Source: JAQVSH01 sp964451605
GTDB taxonomy: Bacteria > Bacteroidota > Bacteroidia > Bacteroidales > UBA4181
Assembly: GCA_964451605.1 (NCBI GenBank)
Contig: CAYVJA010000001.1
Location: forward strand, 1-64,000
Length of the DNA: 64,000 nucleotides
Direction of reading: 5' to 3'
The notes beneath the pieces are model-generated. The model saw only the letters and a list, made by a program, of their open reading frames with translations, made no database searches and was not told the origin of the DNA. The number at the start of each line of letters is the position of its first letter. The stretch's first letter is position 1. Positions 41,047 through 51,380 of the stretch are shown in pieces. Position numbers and translations under genes: made by a program.

Positions 41047-41586
41047 TTACGGTTTTTTGCGGGGCTTGGGTGAGATGAACATAATCATCCTTTTCCCCTC
41101 AAGTTTGGGCAACTGATCAACTTTTCCATACTCTTCCAACTCATTTGCGAAGCGCAGAAGAAGAATCTCACCCTGCTCTTTATATAAAATGGAGCGACCC
41201 TTGAAAAAGACAAAAGCCTTTACTTTCGAACCCTCTTCCAGAAAGTTGATGGCATGCTTTAACTTAAAGTTGTAATCGTGCTCATCGGTTTGAGGACCAA
41301 AGCGAATCTCTTTTACTACCACTTTAACCGTCTTGGCCTTCAGCTCTTTCTGCTTCTTTTTAAGCTGATACAGATATTTTTGATAATCAATGATCTTACA
41401 AACGGGAGGATCGGCATTCGGAGAGATCTCTACCAAATCCAACTCTAACGACTGAGCCATGCGCAATGCATCAGCGATGGGGACTATCCCCTGTGTCTCG
41501 ATATTGTCGCCAACCAAACGGACAAACTTCTGTCTGATTTCCTGATTGATTCTTAAGTCTTGCGTTTTTTGGTTCGGATTTGCCAT
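41047..41586 (-). CDS. infC: Translation initiation factor IF-3
   Basis: IF-3 of 179 residues with the N-domain ([29 protein letters not shown]) and the C-domain ([21 protein letters not shown]). It binds the 30S subunit and checks the initiator tRNA and start codon. The start is an ordinary ATG here, not the rare AUU used for autoregulation in enterobacteria. It lies 33 bp after thrS. Confidence 0.96.
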   Translation of the reverse strand: MANPNQKTQDLRINQEIRQKFVRLVGDNIETQGIVPIADALRMAQSLELDLVEISPNADPPVCKIIDYQKYLYQLKKKQKELKAKTVKVVVKEIRFGPQTDEHDYNFKLKHAINFLEEGSKVKAFVFFKGRSILYKEQGEILLLRFANELEEYGKVDQLPKLEGKRMIMFISPKPRKKP

Positions 41587-41619
41587 TGAATCTCTGTTGC
41601 GTGGGTACTTTTTTTACGT

Positions 41620-43563
41620 TTATAATGCTTCTAACTGTGAATTAACTTCGCGGAGAATAAATTTGGAAAATTCGTCCAGCTTCATAACTCCCTGATCTCC
41701 TTCTCCTTGTTTTCTGACAGAAATGGTCCCGCCTGCCTCTTCTTGCTCGCCGGCAATCAATAGATAGGGAATTCTTTTCAGCTCATTATCACGAATTTTC
41801 TTCCCAATCTTTTCGTTACGGTCGTCGAGCAGGGTGCGAATATCGGCATTATTTAAAAAACTCACAACTTTTTTTGCGTAGTCGTTATATTTTTCGCTGA
41901 TAGGCATCACAACAGCCTGATCGGGAGCCAGCCAAAGAGGAAATTTACCTGCGGTGTGTTCCAGTAAAACTGCAACAAAACGTTCCATCGAACCGAAAGG
42001 AGCCCGATGAATCATAATGGGACGATGTTTTTGGTTATCGGCACCGGCATACTCCAGATCGAACCGTTCCGGCAGATTATAATCCACCTGAATGGTACCA
42101 AGCTGCCACTTCCGGCCAATGGCATCACGAACCATAAAATCGAGTTTCGGTCCATAAAACGCGGCTTCACCCAATTCGACAGTAGTCTGCAGCCCCTTCT
42201 CGGCAGCAGCCTCAATAATGGCTCGTTCGGCCTTCTCCCAATTTTCGTCGCTGCCAATATATTTTTCCTTATTATTGGGATCACGAAGCGAAATCTGCGC
42301 TACAAAATCCTTGAAATCCAGAGCCTTAAAGATTCGGAAGATAATATCCATTACCTTACAGAACTCCTCCTTCAATTGATCGGGACGGCAAAAAATGTGC
42401 GCATCGTCTTGTGTAAAGGAACGCACACGAGTCAGTCCGTGAAGTTCGCCACTCTGCTCGTAGCGATATACAGTACCGAACTCGGCAAGTCGTAAGGGCA
42501 AATCTTTGTAAGAGCGGGGTTTAAATTTGTAAATCTCACAATGGTGAGGGCAGTTCATGGGTTTAAGCAGATACTCTTCTCCCTCCTGAGGCGTGTGGAT
42601 GGGCTGAAATGAATCTTTTCCGTATTTGGCATAGTGCCCCGAAGTTACCCATAACTCCTTCTGACCAATATGAGGGGTAATCACCTGTTCGTAACCGTAC
42701 TCACGCTGAACTCTCTTCAGAAAATTTTCTAGACGTTCGCGAAGTTTTGCGCCACGGGGTAACCACAAGGGGAGGCCTGCACCTACAGCCGAAGAAAAAG
42801 CAAAGAGCTCTAATTCCTTGCCCAATTTCCTGTGATCGCGCTGTTTGGCCTGTTCTAACAATTCCAGATACTCATCGAGCAACTTCTGTTTAGGGAAAGA
42901 GATACCATAAACCCGCGTCAACTGTTTCCGTTTCTCATCGCCCCTCCAGTAGGCACCGGCAATAGCTGTGATTTTTACGGCTTTAATCTGTTCACTGTTT
43001 GGCAGATGCGGCCCGCGGCAAAGGTCGGTAAAATTTCCCTGCCTGTAAAAAGAGATGGTTCCATCGGTGAGATCCTGAATCAGTTCCACTTTGTAAGGAT
43101 CGCCCTTCTCTGTGAAGAAGCGCAATGCCTCCTCCTTCGAAACCTCTTCGCGCGAAAACTCTTGCTTCTGACGGGCCATCTCGAGCATAGTCTTCTCAAT
43201 CAGAGGCAAATCGGCTTCCGTAAGGGTTTTGCCTTCACCCAGATCTATATCATAATAGAATCCGTTTTCAATGGCCGGTCCAATACCAAAACGGGTACCG
43301 GGAAAGAGCTGTTCGATGGCTCCTGCCAGGAGGTGTGAAGAGGAGTGCCAAAAGGCATGCTTTCCCTCAGCATCTTCCCACTTGTGCAAAACAAGCGTAG
43401 CATCTTCGAGAATCGGGGTTTTCAAATCGGTAACAACGCCATTTACTGTAGCGGCCAGAACCTCTTCGGCCAGTTTTCTGGAGATACTTTTGGCGATATC
43501 AAGTGGCGAAACGCCCTTTTCGAATGCTTTACTATTGCCGTCGGGAAAGGTAATTTGTATCAT
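41620..43563 (-). CDS. thrS: Threonine-tRNA ligase
   Basis: Class II aminoacyl-tRNA synthetase of 647 residues: TGS domain (1-62), editing domain with [14 protein letters not shown], catalytic core with the zinc Cys in [11 protein letters not shown], motif 2 [17 protein letters not shown] and motif 3 [11 protein letters not shown], and an anticodon-binding domain. First gene of the translation operon. The 250 bp upstream, shared with moxR, should hold its promoter, but I did not find a convincing one on this strand. Confidence 0.96.
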   Translation of the reverse strand: MIQITFPDGNSKAFEKGVSPLDIAKSISRKLAEEVLAATVNGVVTDLKTPILEDATLVLHKWEDAEGKHAFWHSSSHLLAGAIEQLFPGTRFGIGPAIENGFYYDIDLGEGKTLTEADLPLIEKTMLEMARQKQEFSREEVSKEEALRFFTEKGDPYKVELIQDLTDGTISFYRQGNFTDLCRGPHLPNSEQIKAVKITAIAGAYWRGDEKRKQLTRVYGISFPKQKLLDEYLELLEQAKQRDHRKLGKELELFAFSSAVGAGLPLWLPRGAKLRERLENFLKRVQREYGYEQVITPHIGQKELWVTSGHYAKYGKDSFQPIHTPQEGEEYLLKPMNCPHHCEIYKFKPRSYKDLPLRLAEFGTVYRYEQSGELHGLTRVRSFTQDDAHIFCRPDQLKEEFCKVMDIIFRIFKALDFKDFVAQISLRDPNNKEKYIGSDENWEKAERAIIEAAAEKGLQTTVELGEAAFYGPKLDFMVRDAIGRKWQLGTIQVDYNLPERFDLEYAGADNQKHRPIMIHRAPFGSMERFVAVLLEHTAGKFPLWLAPDQAVVMPISEKYNDYAKKVVSFLNNADIRTLLDDRNEKIGKKIRDNELKRIPYLLIAGEQEEAGGTISVRKQGEGDQGVMKLDEFSKFILREVNSQLEAL

Positions 43564-43711
43564 AGTAGGTTAGATTATCATTTTGGAAAGCGAACCAAGG
43601 TAGAAGGCCCGATTCTGAACGGCCCAAAGATAGGTAAAAAATGTGATTTGTATCCTTTGGGGAAGGGCCGGAAGGGGGCCTTTCTTTAACGTGATTAAAC
43701 GAATATTAACA

Positions 43712-43741
43712 TTTGTTAACATTCCAATCTTATTATCTTTG
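43712..43741 (+). promoter_or_regulatory. Promoter of the Bat (aerotolerance) operon
   Basis: TTTG (43712-43715) and TATCTTTG (43734-43741) are 18 bp apart in the 250-bp space between thrS and moxR. About 65 bp of leader follow, containing a small hairpin (cggg-tctgaag-cccg). Confidence 0.6.
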
Positions 43742-43813
43742 CAACGCTTTGACCAAAATCGGGTCTGAAGCCCGGTTTGACAATACTAATTACTGTTCAA
43801 AACTTTTCTATAG

Positions 43814-44809
43814 ATGAATGAAGCTGTGAATATCAAAGAATTGAATGAAAGGATTCAATTGGAGAGTGCCTTTGTCGATCTCATCTCAATGGAGATCAAG
43901 AAGGTGATTGTGGGCCAGAAGCATCTGGTGGAGAGTCTGCTCATCGGATTGCTTTCGGACGGACATGTGCTACTGGAAGGCGTCCCCGGACTGGCCAAAA
44001 CTTTGGCCATTAAAACCCTGGCCGACACGATCAAAGCCCGTTTCAGCAGAATACAGTTTACCCCCGATCTCCTTCCGGCCGATCTGCTGGGTACCATGAT
44101 TTACAGCCAGAAAAACGAGGAGTTCCAGGTGAAGAAGGGCCCTGTTTTTGCCAACTTTATCCTGGCCGACGAGATCAACCGTTCGCCAGCCAAAGTCCAG
44201 AGTGCGCTTTTAGAGGCTATGCAAGAGAAGCAGGTAACCATCGGAACCCAGACCTATCCGCTCGAAAGCCCTTTTCTGGTGCTGGCCACTCAAAATCCCA
44301 TCGAACAGGAGGGAACCTATCCCTTGCCGGAAGCACAGGTCGACCGCTTTATGCTGAAAGTGGTGATTACCTATCCGCAAAAAGAGGAAGAACGGCTTAT
44401 CCTCCGGCAGAATCTGGCAGCTACGTTTCCTGCGCCCAATGCCATCCTTTCGCCTGCCGATATCCTTAAAGCCCGTGAAGTGGTTAAGGAGGTCTATATG
44501 GACGAAAAAATTGAAAAATACATTCTCGACCTGGTCTTCGCTACCCGTTTCCCGGGCGAATATAAGCTCGAAAAATTTCTGCCCATGATTGGTTACGGTG
44601 CATCGCCCAGAGCCAGCATTAGTCTGGCAAAAGCCAGCAAAGCCTATGCTTTTATCAGACGTCGGGGATATGTGATTCCGGAGGATGTGCGAGCCGTATG
44701 TTTTGATGTGCTTCGCCACCGTATCGGGCTTACCTACGAAGCCGAAGCCGAAGGAATTACCACCGAGCAGGTCATTACCGAAATTGTGAATGCTGTCGAG
44801 GTTCCTTAG
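43814..44809 (+). CDS. MoxR-family AAA ATPase
   Basis: A 331-residue AAA+ ATPase with Walker A GVPGLAKT, Walker B FILADEINRSP and the sensor stretch ATQNPIEQEGTYPLPEAQVDRF. MoxR proteins act as chaperones for partner proteins with VWA domains, and the next genes encode a DUF58 protein and two VWA proteins. It is first gene of the Bat operon, with 21 bp to the DUF58 gene. Confidence 0.93.
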   Translation: MNEAVNIKELNERIQLESAFVDLISMEIKKVIVGQKHLVESLLIGLLSDGHVLLEGVPGLAKTLAIKTLADTIKARFSRIQFTPDLLPADLLGTMIYSQKNEEFQVKKGPVFANFILADEINRSPAKVQSALLEAMQEKQVTIGTQTYPLESPFLVLATQNPIEQEGTYPLPEAQVDRFMLKVVITYPQKEEERLILRQNLAATFPAPNAILSPADILKAREVVKEVYMDEKIEKYILDLVFATRFPGEYKLEKFLPMIGYGASPRASISLAKASKAYAFIRRRGYVIPEDVRAVCFDVLRHRIGLTYEAEAEGITTEQVITEIVNAVEVP

Positions 44810-44830
44810 TCATCACCCATTTGTGTTACT

Positions 44831-45700
44831 ATGGATTCGAACGAGTTACTATCAAAAGTTCGCAAAATCGAGATAAAAACACGCGGACTTACCAACCAGA
44901 TTTTCGCGGGCGAGTATCACTCTGCCTACAAGGGGCGTGGTATGGCGTTCAGCGAGGTGCGAGCTTACCAGTATGGCGATGACATCAGGAATATCGACTG
45001 GAATGTAACTGCCCGGTTCCGCAGCCCGTATATTAAGGTGTTCGAAGAGGAGAGGGAGTTAACAGTTATGTTGCTGATTGATGTCAGTGGTTCGGGGCAG
45101 ACCGGATCGCGTCTCAGGTTGAAAAGATCGTTAATGGCCGAAATCGCTGCAGTGCTCTCCTTCTCTGCCATTCAGAACAACGACAAAGTGGGCGTCATTT
45201 TTTTCAGCGACCAGATTGAGAAATTTATCCCGCCAAAAAAAGGGCGCCAACACATCCTGCGGGTAATCAGTGAAGTTATCCATATCGAACCGCAGCATAG
45301 CCGTACCGACCTGTCGGTTGCGCTTCAGTATCTGACCAATGCCATCAAAAAAAGGAGTACTGCGTTTATTCTGTCCGACTTTCTCACTCCGCCATTCGAA
45401 CAGGCGCTCCGCATAGCAGGCAGAAAGCATGACATCGCAGCACTCAGAGTGTTCGACACCCGCGAATCGGAGTTGCCCTCGTTGGGATTAATGAAGGTAC
45501 GTGATGCAGAAAGTGGCGACACGCGCTGGGTAGATACTTCGAGTGCACAGGTTCGTCGTGCCTACACCTCCTGGTGGCACAACAGACAACAAGAGTTGAA
45601 CGATCTGTTCACCCGTTGCGGCACCGATTACTGTATGTTACGAACCGACGAGGATTATGTAAAAACCCTGATTTCTCTCTTTAAAAAACGTTCTCTATGA
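44831..45700 (+). CDS. DUF58 domain protein of the Bat operon
   Basis: A 289-residue cytoplasmic protein with a VWA-like fold. The DUF58 signature DDIRNIDWNVTARF is at about residues 50-63, and a partial MIDAS, LLIDVSGSG, follows. It regularly accompanies MoxR ATPases and is thought to be their partner. Its stop overlaps the start of the next gene by 4 bp, indicating translational coupling. Confidence 0.9.
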   Translation: MDSNELLSKVRKIEIKTRGLTNQIFAGEYHSAYKGRGMAFSEVRAYQYGDDIRNIDWNVTARFRSPYIKVFEEERELTVMLLIDVSGSGQTGSRLRLKRSLMAEIAAVLSFSAIQNNDKVGVIFFSDQIEKFIPPKKGRQHILRVISEVIHIEPQHSRTDLSVALQYLTNAIKKRSTAFILSDFLTPPFEQALRIAGRKHDIAALRVFDTRESELPSLGLMKVRDAESGDTRWVDTSSAQVRRAYTSWWHNRQQELNDLFTRCGTDYCMLRTDEDYVKTLISLFKKRSL

Positions 45701-46701
45701 AACAGTATATCAACCATATACTTCTTCCTGGGGTTCTATTTTTTACGGTAATGGGAGTTTCTGCACAGACCTCCGGATTGTCCAAACCTTCAGCGCCCGC
45801 TTATTCTGCCTCTGTTTCGCTCCCTGCCGATAGTGCAACGATTGGAGAGACTTTTTCTATGTGGCTTGATGTGCAATTTCCCGAAGGTGTGGTGGCCACT
45901 CTGCCGGCACCGGGCGATTCGTTGCGGCAACATATAGAAATATTGCAGGCCGAACTTGCCGATTCGGCGCAACAGGCCGATGGAAGAGAGCATCTCAGAA
46001 TGCACTACTCACTGATTGCTCTGGATAGCGGAGATTTTGTCCTTTCGCCCCGGGTATTGTTTCGAAATGGTACTGTTTTCGATACACTGTATGCTAACCC
46101 TGCCGCGGTTCGCGTCTCTCTGGCTCCCGCCGATTCTACAGGAACCCTTCGCGACATCAAACCTATCTATAGAATACCCCTCACCGTGAACGAGGTGTTG
46201 CCCTGGCTGCTGTTGCTTCTTCTTATTTCCGGGCTGGTTTGGTTAGTAATCCGATGGATCCGCAGAGCCCGGCGCCGTGAGCCGATTTTCGGAAACGCGA
46301 AACCCATTCTGCCGCCTCACCTGGAGGCATTGCGGAAACTGGACCTACTCCGACAGGAGAAGCTCTGGCAGGAGGGGCAAACAAAAGCCTTCTATACCCG
46401 CCTCACCGATATTATCAGAGAGTATCTTGATAACCGTTTCGGACTCTCCTCCAGAGAGCAGGTTACCCGCGAAATTCTCGCTTCGTTGCGGGCTACGGGA
46501 TTCGAGAACAACTTACTGATCAATCGATTAGAGTATATCTTTTCCATTGCCGATATGGTAAAATTTGCCAAAGCCATTCCTTTAGCCGATGAGAACGATA
46601 CGGCACTGCTGAATGCCTATTTCTTTGTGAACAATACTCAACCCCAACGAGAGGGGGTAACCGACGAAGTAACCGGTTTGGAAAATACAAAAACAGAATA
46701 A
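45697..46701 (+). CDS. Bat-operon membrane protein, BatD-like N-terminus
   Basis: A 334-residue protein conserved at this position in Bacteroidota Bat operons. It has a signal peptide (through VSAQ), an extracytoplasmic beta-rich domain (about 30-155), one membrane helix (VLPWLLLLLLISGLVWLVIRW, about 168-188) and a cytoplasmic helical tail that includes FYTRLTDIIREYLDNRFG, a block also found in the C-terminal part of BatD. It probably joins the membrane complex with BatA and BatB. Exact function is unknown. The batA start follows 1 bp after its stop. Confidence 0.78.
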   Translation: MKQYINHILLPGVLFFTVMGVSAQTSGLSKPSAPAYSASVSLPADSATIGETFSMWLDVQFPEGVVATLPAPGDSLRQHIEILQAELADSAQQADGREHLRMHYSLIALDSGDFVLSPRVLFRNGTVFDTLYANPAAVRVSLAPADSTGTLRDIKPIYRIPLTVNEVLPWLLLLLLISGLVWLVIRWIRRARRREPIFGNAKPILPPHLEALRKLDLLRQEKLWQEGQTKAFYTRLTDIIREYLDNRFGLSSREQVTREILASLRATGFENNLLINRLEYIFSIADMVKFAKAIPLADENDTALLNAYFFVNNTQPQREGVTDEVTGLENTKTE

Positions 46702-46702
46702 T

Positions 46703-47695
46703 ATGGATCAGTTGGTATTTGCAAATCCTTCCTGGTTCTGGCTCTTCATTGGGTGGTTTCTCCTGATTGTCTGGTATCTGTTCAGGCATCGCTCACTAAC
46801 CCCGTATGTTCGTGTCTCTTCGCTCGAAAGTTTTCAGGCTGCAGGAACTACCCTCCGAACCCGGATGCGACATATTCTCTTTATATGCAGGATGATGGCC
46901 ATGGCTGCAGGCATTGTGCTTCTGGCCAGACCTCAGAAAGCCAATCAGTGGCAGAGTATCGATACGGAAGGTATAGACATTATGCTGACACTCGACATTT
47001 CGGGCAGTATGCTGGCACGCGACTTTCAGCCCGACCGTCTGGAAGCAGCTAAGGAGGTGGCTACGCAATTTATTGCCGGCCGCGAAAACGACAGGATAGG
47101 AATGGTGGTTTTCAGCGGCGAGAGTTTTACGCAATGTCCTTTAACCTCCGACCATGCGGTTCTGATTAACCTGATGCAAGGGATAAAAAGCGGTATGATC
47201 AACGACGGCACAGCTATCGGTCTCGGACTTGCCAACGCGGTGGACAGAATCCGTGAGAGCAGCGCCAAAAGCAAAGTGATTATTCTTCTCACCGATGGCG
47301 TAAACAATGCCGGATCGATCGATCCCGTAACGGCTGCCGAAATTGCAAAAACCTTTAATATCAGAGTATATACCATTGGAGTGGGAACGGAGGGTACGGC
47401 TCCCTATCCCGTACAGACTCCGTTTGGTATTCAGATGCAACCTATGGAGGTTCAGATTGATGAGGCTGTACTGCAACAAGTAGCTTCGCTTACCGGCGGA
47501 AGCTATTTCAGAGCTACCGATAACGAAAAATTGCAGGAGATTTACGCGGAAATCGATAAAATGGAAAAATCGATTGTGAGCGTACGTGAGCACAAAAAAA
47601 AGGAGGAACTCTATTTTCCCTTTGCTATGGCTCTCGTGGTTTTGCTGATGTGCGAAATCGGATTTCGATATACCTGGTTAAGAACCATTCCTTAA
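46703..47695 (+). CDS. batA: Aerotolerance protein BatA, VWA domain
   Basis: A 330-residue inner-membrane protein: two N-terminal helices, a VWA domain with an intact MIDAS (LDISGSM, then the Thr and Asp of DGTAIG and LTDGVN), and a C-terminal helix (LYFPFAMALVVLLMCEIGF). BatA to BatE were linked to oxygen tolerance in Bacteroides fragilis. The following VWA gene starts 19 bp later. Confidence 0.92.
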   Translation: MDQLVFANPSWFWLFIGWFLLIVWYLFRHRSLTPYVRVSSLESFQAAGTTLRTRMRHILFICRMMAMAAGIVLLARPQKANQWQSIDTEGIDIMLTLDISGSMLARDFQPDRLEAAKEVATQFIAGRENDRIGMVVFSGESFTQCPLTSDHAVLINLMQGIKSGMINDGTAIGLGLANAVDRIRESSAKSKVIILLTDGVNNAGSIDPVTAAEIAKTFNIRVYTIGVGTEGTAPYPVQTPFGIQMQPMEVQIDEAVLQQVASLTGGSYFRATDNEKLQEIYAEIDKMEKSIVSVREHKKKEELYFPFAMALVVLLMCEIGFRYTWLRTIP

Positions 47696-47714
47696 ATAGA
47701 TAAAATAACCGATT

Positions 47715-49496
47715 ATGTTTCGCTTCGAACATATTGACTATTTATGGGCATTGGCCTTACTGCCCCTATTTCTGCTCTTCTTCATTTTGATGATGCGGAT
47801 GCGTCGCGCTCGTATGCAACAATATGCCGATCCGGAATTGATGGCAATTCTGGCTCCGGAAGTCTCGAACGGAAGAGCTGTGGTGAAATTCCTTCTTATT
47901 GTACTTGCATTTGCCTGCATGATTATCGCCCTTGCCGGCCCGATGATAGGTTCAAGGCTCCAGGAGGTAAAGCGAAAAGGGGTAGAGATCATGGCACTTC
48001 TCGATGTTTCGAACAGCATGATGGCTCAGGATATTCAGCCCAGCAGACTGGAGCGCTCTCGGCAGGCACTCTCAAAGATGACCGAACGGTTGGTCGATGA
48101 CAAGCTGGGGCTGATTGTCTTTGCCGGAGAGGCGTACATTCAACTGCCCATTACCACCGACTACGTGTCGGCACGCATGTTTCTGTCGTCTCTTCGTCCC
48201 GATTGGGTTCCTGTGCAGGGAACTGCGATTGGAGCCGCCATTCGCCTGGCAACGCGCTCTTTTTCGCCTGAAACCGAAGCCGGGAAAGCCATCATTATTC
48301 TTACCGATGGAGAAAATCATGAGGATGATGCGGTCGCGGCTGCAACAGCGGCTTCGGAGGCGGGTATCACCGTTCACGTGATCGGTGTAGGGCTTCCTGA
48401 AGGAGCTCCGGTTCCCCTTTCCGGACAAGCGAATAACAGCGGTTCGCAGGAATTTATGCGCGATAGAGAGGGAAATGTAGTGATCAGCAAATTGAACGAA
48501 CAACTATTGAGGCAGATTGCTACTGCAGGAAAAGGTATCTTCGTGCGATCGAATCAGGCGCAGGTGGGTTTAAACACCCTCTTCTCAGAAATAGAAAACA
48601 TGGAAAAGGGTACATTTCAATCGATTGTGTATGCCGACTACGAACCGGTCTATCGTTGGCCGGCGGGTATTGCCCTGCTACTTCTCCTGATTGAGCTACT
48701 CATCTCTTCGCGAAAAAGAGCCGGAAGCAAACTCTCCTTATGGGGTAAGTTCTGGCCGGCAACCCTGATTCTGCTTCTTTTTTCGCCATCGATCGATGCA
48801 CAAAATGTAAAACAACAGCTTCGGGAAGGGAATCGTTTGTACGAAAAAGGTAAATTTGCCGAAGCCGAAGTCTCTTATCGCAAGGGGCTCGAACAAGAGA
48901 GTCTTTCGTTCGAGGGAGCCTACAATCTGGGAAATGCCCTCTATAAGCAAGAGCGTTTTCAAGAGGCGCAAGACCATTTCGAAACCCTTGCCGAAGGAGA
49001 ACAGGATGCTGCGAAAAGAGCCCGTCTGAATTTCAACCTAGGTAACTCTCTGTTTAAGAACAATAAATTGCAGGAAAGCGCCGACGCCTTTCGAAAGGCA
49101 CTTCGCGATGCTCCGGGCGACAAGGATGCACAGCACAACCTTTCTGAGGTGCTCCGACAATTAAAAGCACAACAGGAACAGCAAAAACAGGATCAAAAAC
49201 AAGATCAACAGCAAAATCAGGACCAACAACAACAACAAGATCAAAATCAGGATCAACAGAATAAACAGGATCAGCAAGACCAGGATAGGAAGCAAAATCA
49301 GGATCAGAACAATCAGGATAATAAAGATAAACAGGAAGAGAAACAGCAGGGTGGTCAACAAAGCCCGCAGCAAATCTCGCCCGAAGACGCCAGACGTCTT
49401 CTAGAGGCGCTCCGGCAAGACGAGAAGGAGACGCTCGATAAGTTGCAGAAACAGAATCGGACAGCCGAAAAGGTACAGATAGAGAAAAACTGGTAA
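47715..49496 (+). CDS. BatB-BatC fusion: VWA domain protein joined to a TPR protein
   Basis: A 593-residue protein that joins what are usually two genes. Residues 1-340 are BatB: two helices, a VWA domain with MIDAS LDVSNSM and LTDGENHE, and a third helix (WPAGIALLLLLIELLI). Residues about 344-593 are BatC: a hydrophobic segment that looks like BatC's former signal peptide (WGKFWPATLILLLFSPSIDAQ), TPR repeats (LREGNRLYEKGKFAEAE onward), then a Gln/Asp/Asn/Lys-rich low-complexity stretch (about residues 487-548), and a short conserved tail (ISPEDARRLLEALRQDEK). No stop codon separates the parts. If the inner hydrophobic segment spans the membrane, the VWA and TPR parts may lie on opposite sides. 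Confidence 0.88.
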   Translation: MFRFEHIDYLWALALLPLFLLFFILMMRMRRARMQQYADPELMAILAPEVSNGRAVVKFLLIVLAFACMIIALAGPMIGSRLQEVKRKGVEIMALLDVSNSMMAQDIQPSRLERSRQALSKMTERLVDDKLGLIVFAGEAYIQLPITTDYVSARMFLSSLRPDWVPVQGTAIGAAIRLATRSFSPETEAGKAIIILTDGENHEDDAVAAATAASEAGITVHVIGVGLPEGAPVPLSGQANNSGSQEFMRDREGNVVISKLNEQLLRQIATAGKGIFVRSNQAQVGLNTLFSEIENMEKGTFQSIVYADYEPVYRWPAGIALLLLLIELLISSRKRAGSKLSLWGKFWPATLILLLFSPSIDAQNVKQQLREGNRLYEKGKFAEAEVSYRKGLEQESLSFEGAYNLGNALYKQERFQEAQDHFETLAEGEQDAAKRARLNFNLGNSLFKNNKLQESADAFRKALRDAPGDKDAQHNLSEVLRQLKAQQEQQKQDQKQDQQQNQDQQQQQDQNQDQQNKQDQQDQDRKQNQDQNNQDNKDKQEEKQQGGQQSPQQISPEDARRLLEALRQDEKETLDKLQKQNRTAEKVQIEKNW

Positions 49497-49502
49497 GAAA
49501 GT

Positions 49503-51380
49503 ATGATAACAAACAGCAGGTTGAGAAATACATTCCTCATTTGGACCCTCGGTATTCTCTCGTTTCTATCGATGGGTTCGCTGTGGGCAGCCGATCCTTC
49601 GGTTACCCTGCGTGCACCGCAGGTTGTGGAGGTGGGCGAGCGTTTCGAGTTGGCTATTGTTATTAATGCCCGGGCTTCGAACGTGACACCCCCGCCACTG
49701 AATGGATTCCGGCTTCTGGGAGGCCCCTCTACTTCTCAATCATCGTCGTTTTCGATGGTAAACGGCAAAACCACTCAATCGGTAGAAACCTCCTATAGCT
49801 ATTATGTTGAGGCTACACAAACCGGAAGCTTTACCCTGCAACCTGCAAAGGCTGTTGTTGATGGTAAGGAGTATTATTCGGCCACCCATACGATAGAGGT
49901 TGTGGCAGGTTCGAGAGGTAGCAATGCAGGAGCTACAGGAGCCACAGGGGCAAATGGCAACCCTTCTGCAACTGCAAACTCTGCCTCTGCCACGCAGGGT
50001 GGGAGTACACTCTATCTCAAAATTCTACCTGCCAAACAGACCCTTTATCAGGGAGAGGCCCTGCCCGTATCGCTTAAAATTTTCACGCGCGAACGATTGG
50101 TCTCTCTGGGTAATCTCCTCTTTCCCGATTTGGCAGGTTTCTACCGGCAGGATATTGCAATTCCTCCGCTCGAAAGTCTGGAACGTGAGAATGTGGGAGG
50201 AATCGTTTACAATACAGGCGTCTTAGCCAGCCTGGTGTTGTTTCCGCAAAAAAGCGGAGAGTTGCAGATAGGCACTTTCACCGTCGATTGTGGTATTCAG
50301 GAAGCCGGGCAGGGCTATACTGGCAGTCTGTTCGACGATTTCTTCGGTTCGCAGCGAACCATTCAACGCACCATTGCCAGTACTCCTGCCAATCTCACCG
50401 TGATACCGTTGCCATCGGGGGCTCCGGAGGGTTTTTCGGGGGCTGTAGGCAACTATCAACTCTCGGTGCAGGCCGATAAATTGCAACTAAAGGCGCATGA
50501 GGCATTTACCCTGACGGTGGAGATCAGGGGAGAGGGGAATATCAAACTTCTAGACGCTCCGGTTGTTTCACTCCCATCCGAATTCGAGCGGTACGACCCC
50601 AAGATTACGGCTTCGGTAGGCGCTTCAGGAGTGAGCGGGTTAAAAAAATTTGAGTATTTGATCATTCCCCGGCAAACCGGAACTTTTTCTATACCGCCTG
50701 TACAATTCTCCTATTTTAATCCCCAAACCAAACAGTATGCAACGGTATATTCTCAACCTCTGCAGATTGAGGTCATGCCGGGAGAGGAGGGATCGCAAGT
50801 CGTCTCCGGAAACGGCCTGCCGGGGCAAAGCGTTCAATCGTTGGGAAAAGATATCCGTTTTATCAAAACCGGCCGACCCGATTTTTTCAAAGCCGACAGT
50901 TTCTTTTTCGGATCGTTTGCTTTCTGGCTCTGGATAGTAATTCCTGTCATACTATTCGTAACAGGTGTGGTGCTCAGAAGGAAACGGATTCTCAAATATT
51001 CCGATACCGTAGTGATGAAGCATCATAAAGCCAATAAATTTGCAGCAAAACGGCTGAAGTTAGCGGCGTCGCTTATGCATAAAGGGCTTCCGGAACCCTT
51101 TTACGAAGAGGTATCCAGAGCTATGTGGGGCTATCTTTCCGATAAATTATCGATTCCCACTTCTCAGCTCTCGCGCGAAAATGCGGTTGAATCACTCCGG
51201 AAATTGGGTGTCGACGAATCGCTGACCCAAGAGGTGGTTCAATGGCTCGATGCTTGTGAGTATGCCCGATACGCCCCCTCTGCCACCCGCATGGAGATGC
51301 ACGACTTATACAACGCAGCGGTACAATTAATCGGAAAAATGCAAATAGCCATCCGTGAAATCATGAAACGCAAATCATAA
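49503..51380 (+). CDS. batD: Aerotolerance protein BatD
   Basis: A 625-residue membrane protein: signal peptide, a long extracytoplasmic part made of repeated Ig-like beta domains (to about 465) with a Gly/Ala/Asn-rich linker (SRGSNAGATGATGANG), a membrane helix (FWLWIVIPVILFVTGVVL, about 477-495) and a cytoplasmic helical tail. The ADPSVTLRAPQVVEVGERFEL opening is typical of the BatD/oxygen tolerance family. Its stop overlaps the batE start (TAATG). Confidence 0.9.
   Translation: MITNSRLRNTFLIWTLGILSFLSMGSLWAADPSVTLRAPQVVEVGERFELAIVINARASNVTPPPLNGFRLLGGPSTSQSSSFSMVNGKTTQSVETSYSYYVEATQTGSFTLQPAKAVVDGKEYYSATHTIEVVAGSRGSNAGATGATGANGNPSATANSASATQGGSTLYLKILPAKQTLYQGEALPVSLKIFTRERLVSLGNLLFPDLAGFYRQDIAIPPLESLERENVGGIVYNTGVLASLVLFPQKSGELQIGTFTVDCGIQEAGQGYTGSLFDDFFGSQRTIQRTIASTPANLTVIPLPSGAPEGFSGAVGNYQLSVQADKLQLKAHEAFTLTVEIRGEGNIKLLDAPVVSLPSEFERYDPKITASVGASGVSGLKKFEYLIIPRQTGTFSIPPVQFSYFNPQTKQYATVYSQPLQIEVMPGEEGSQVVSGNGLPGQSVQSLGKDIRFIKTGRPDFFKADSFFFGSFAFWLWIVIPVILFVTGVVLRRKRILKYSDTVVMKHHKANKFAAKRLKLAASLMHKGLPEPFYEEVSRAMWGYLSDKLSIPTSQLSRENAVESLRKLGVDESLTQEVVQWLDACEYARYAPSATRMEMHDLYNAAVQLIGKMQIAIREIMKRKS

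Noticed and set aside
49161..49373. Leucine/isoleucine-rich open frame on the minus strand, resembling a membrane peptide
   Set aside because: It is the antisense reading of the CAA/CAG/GAT-rich low-complexity tract of the Bat TPR protein.
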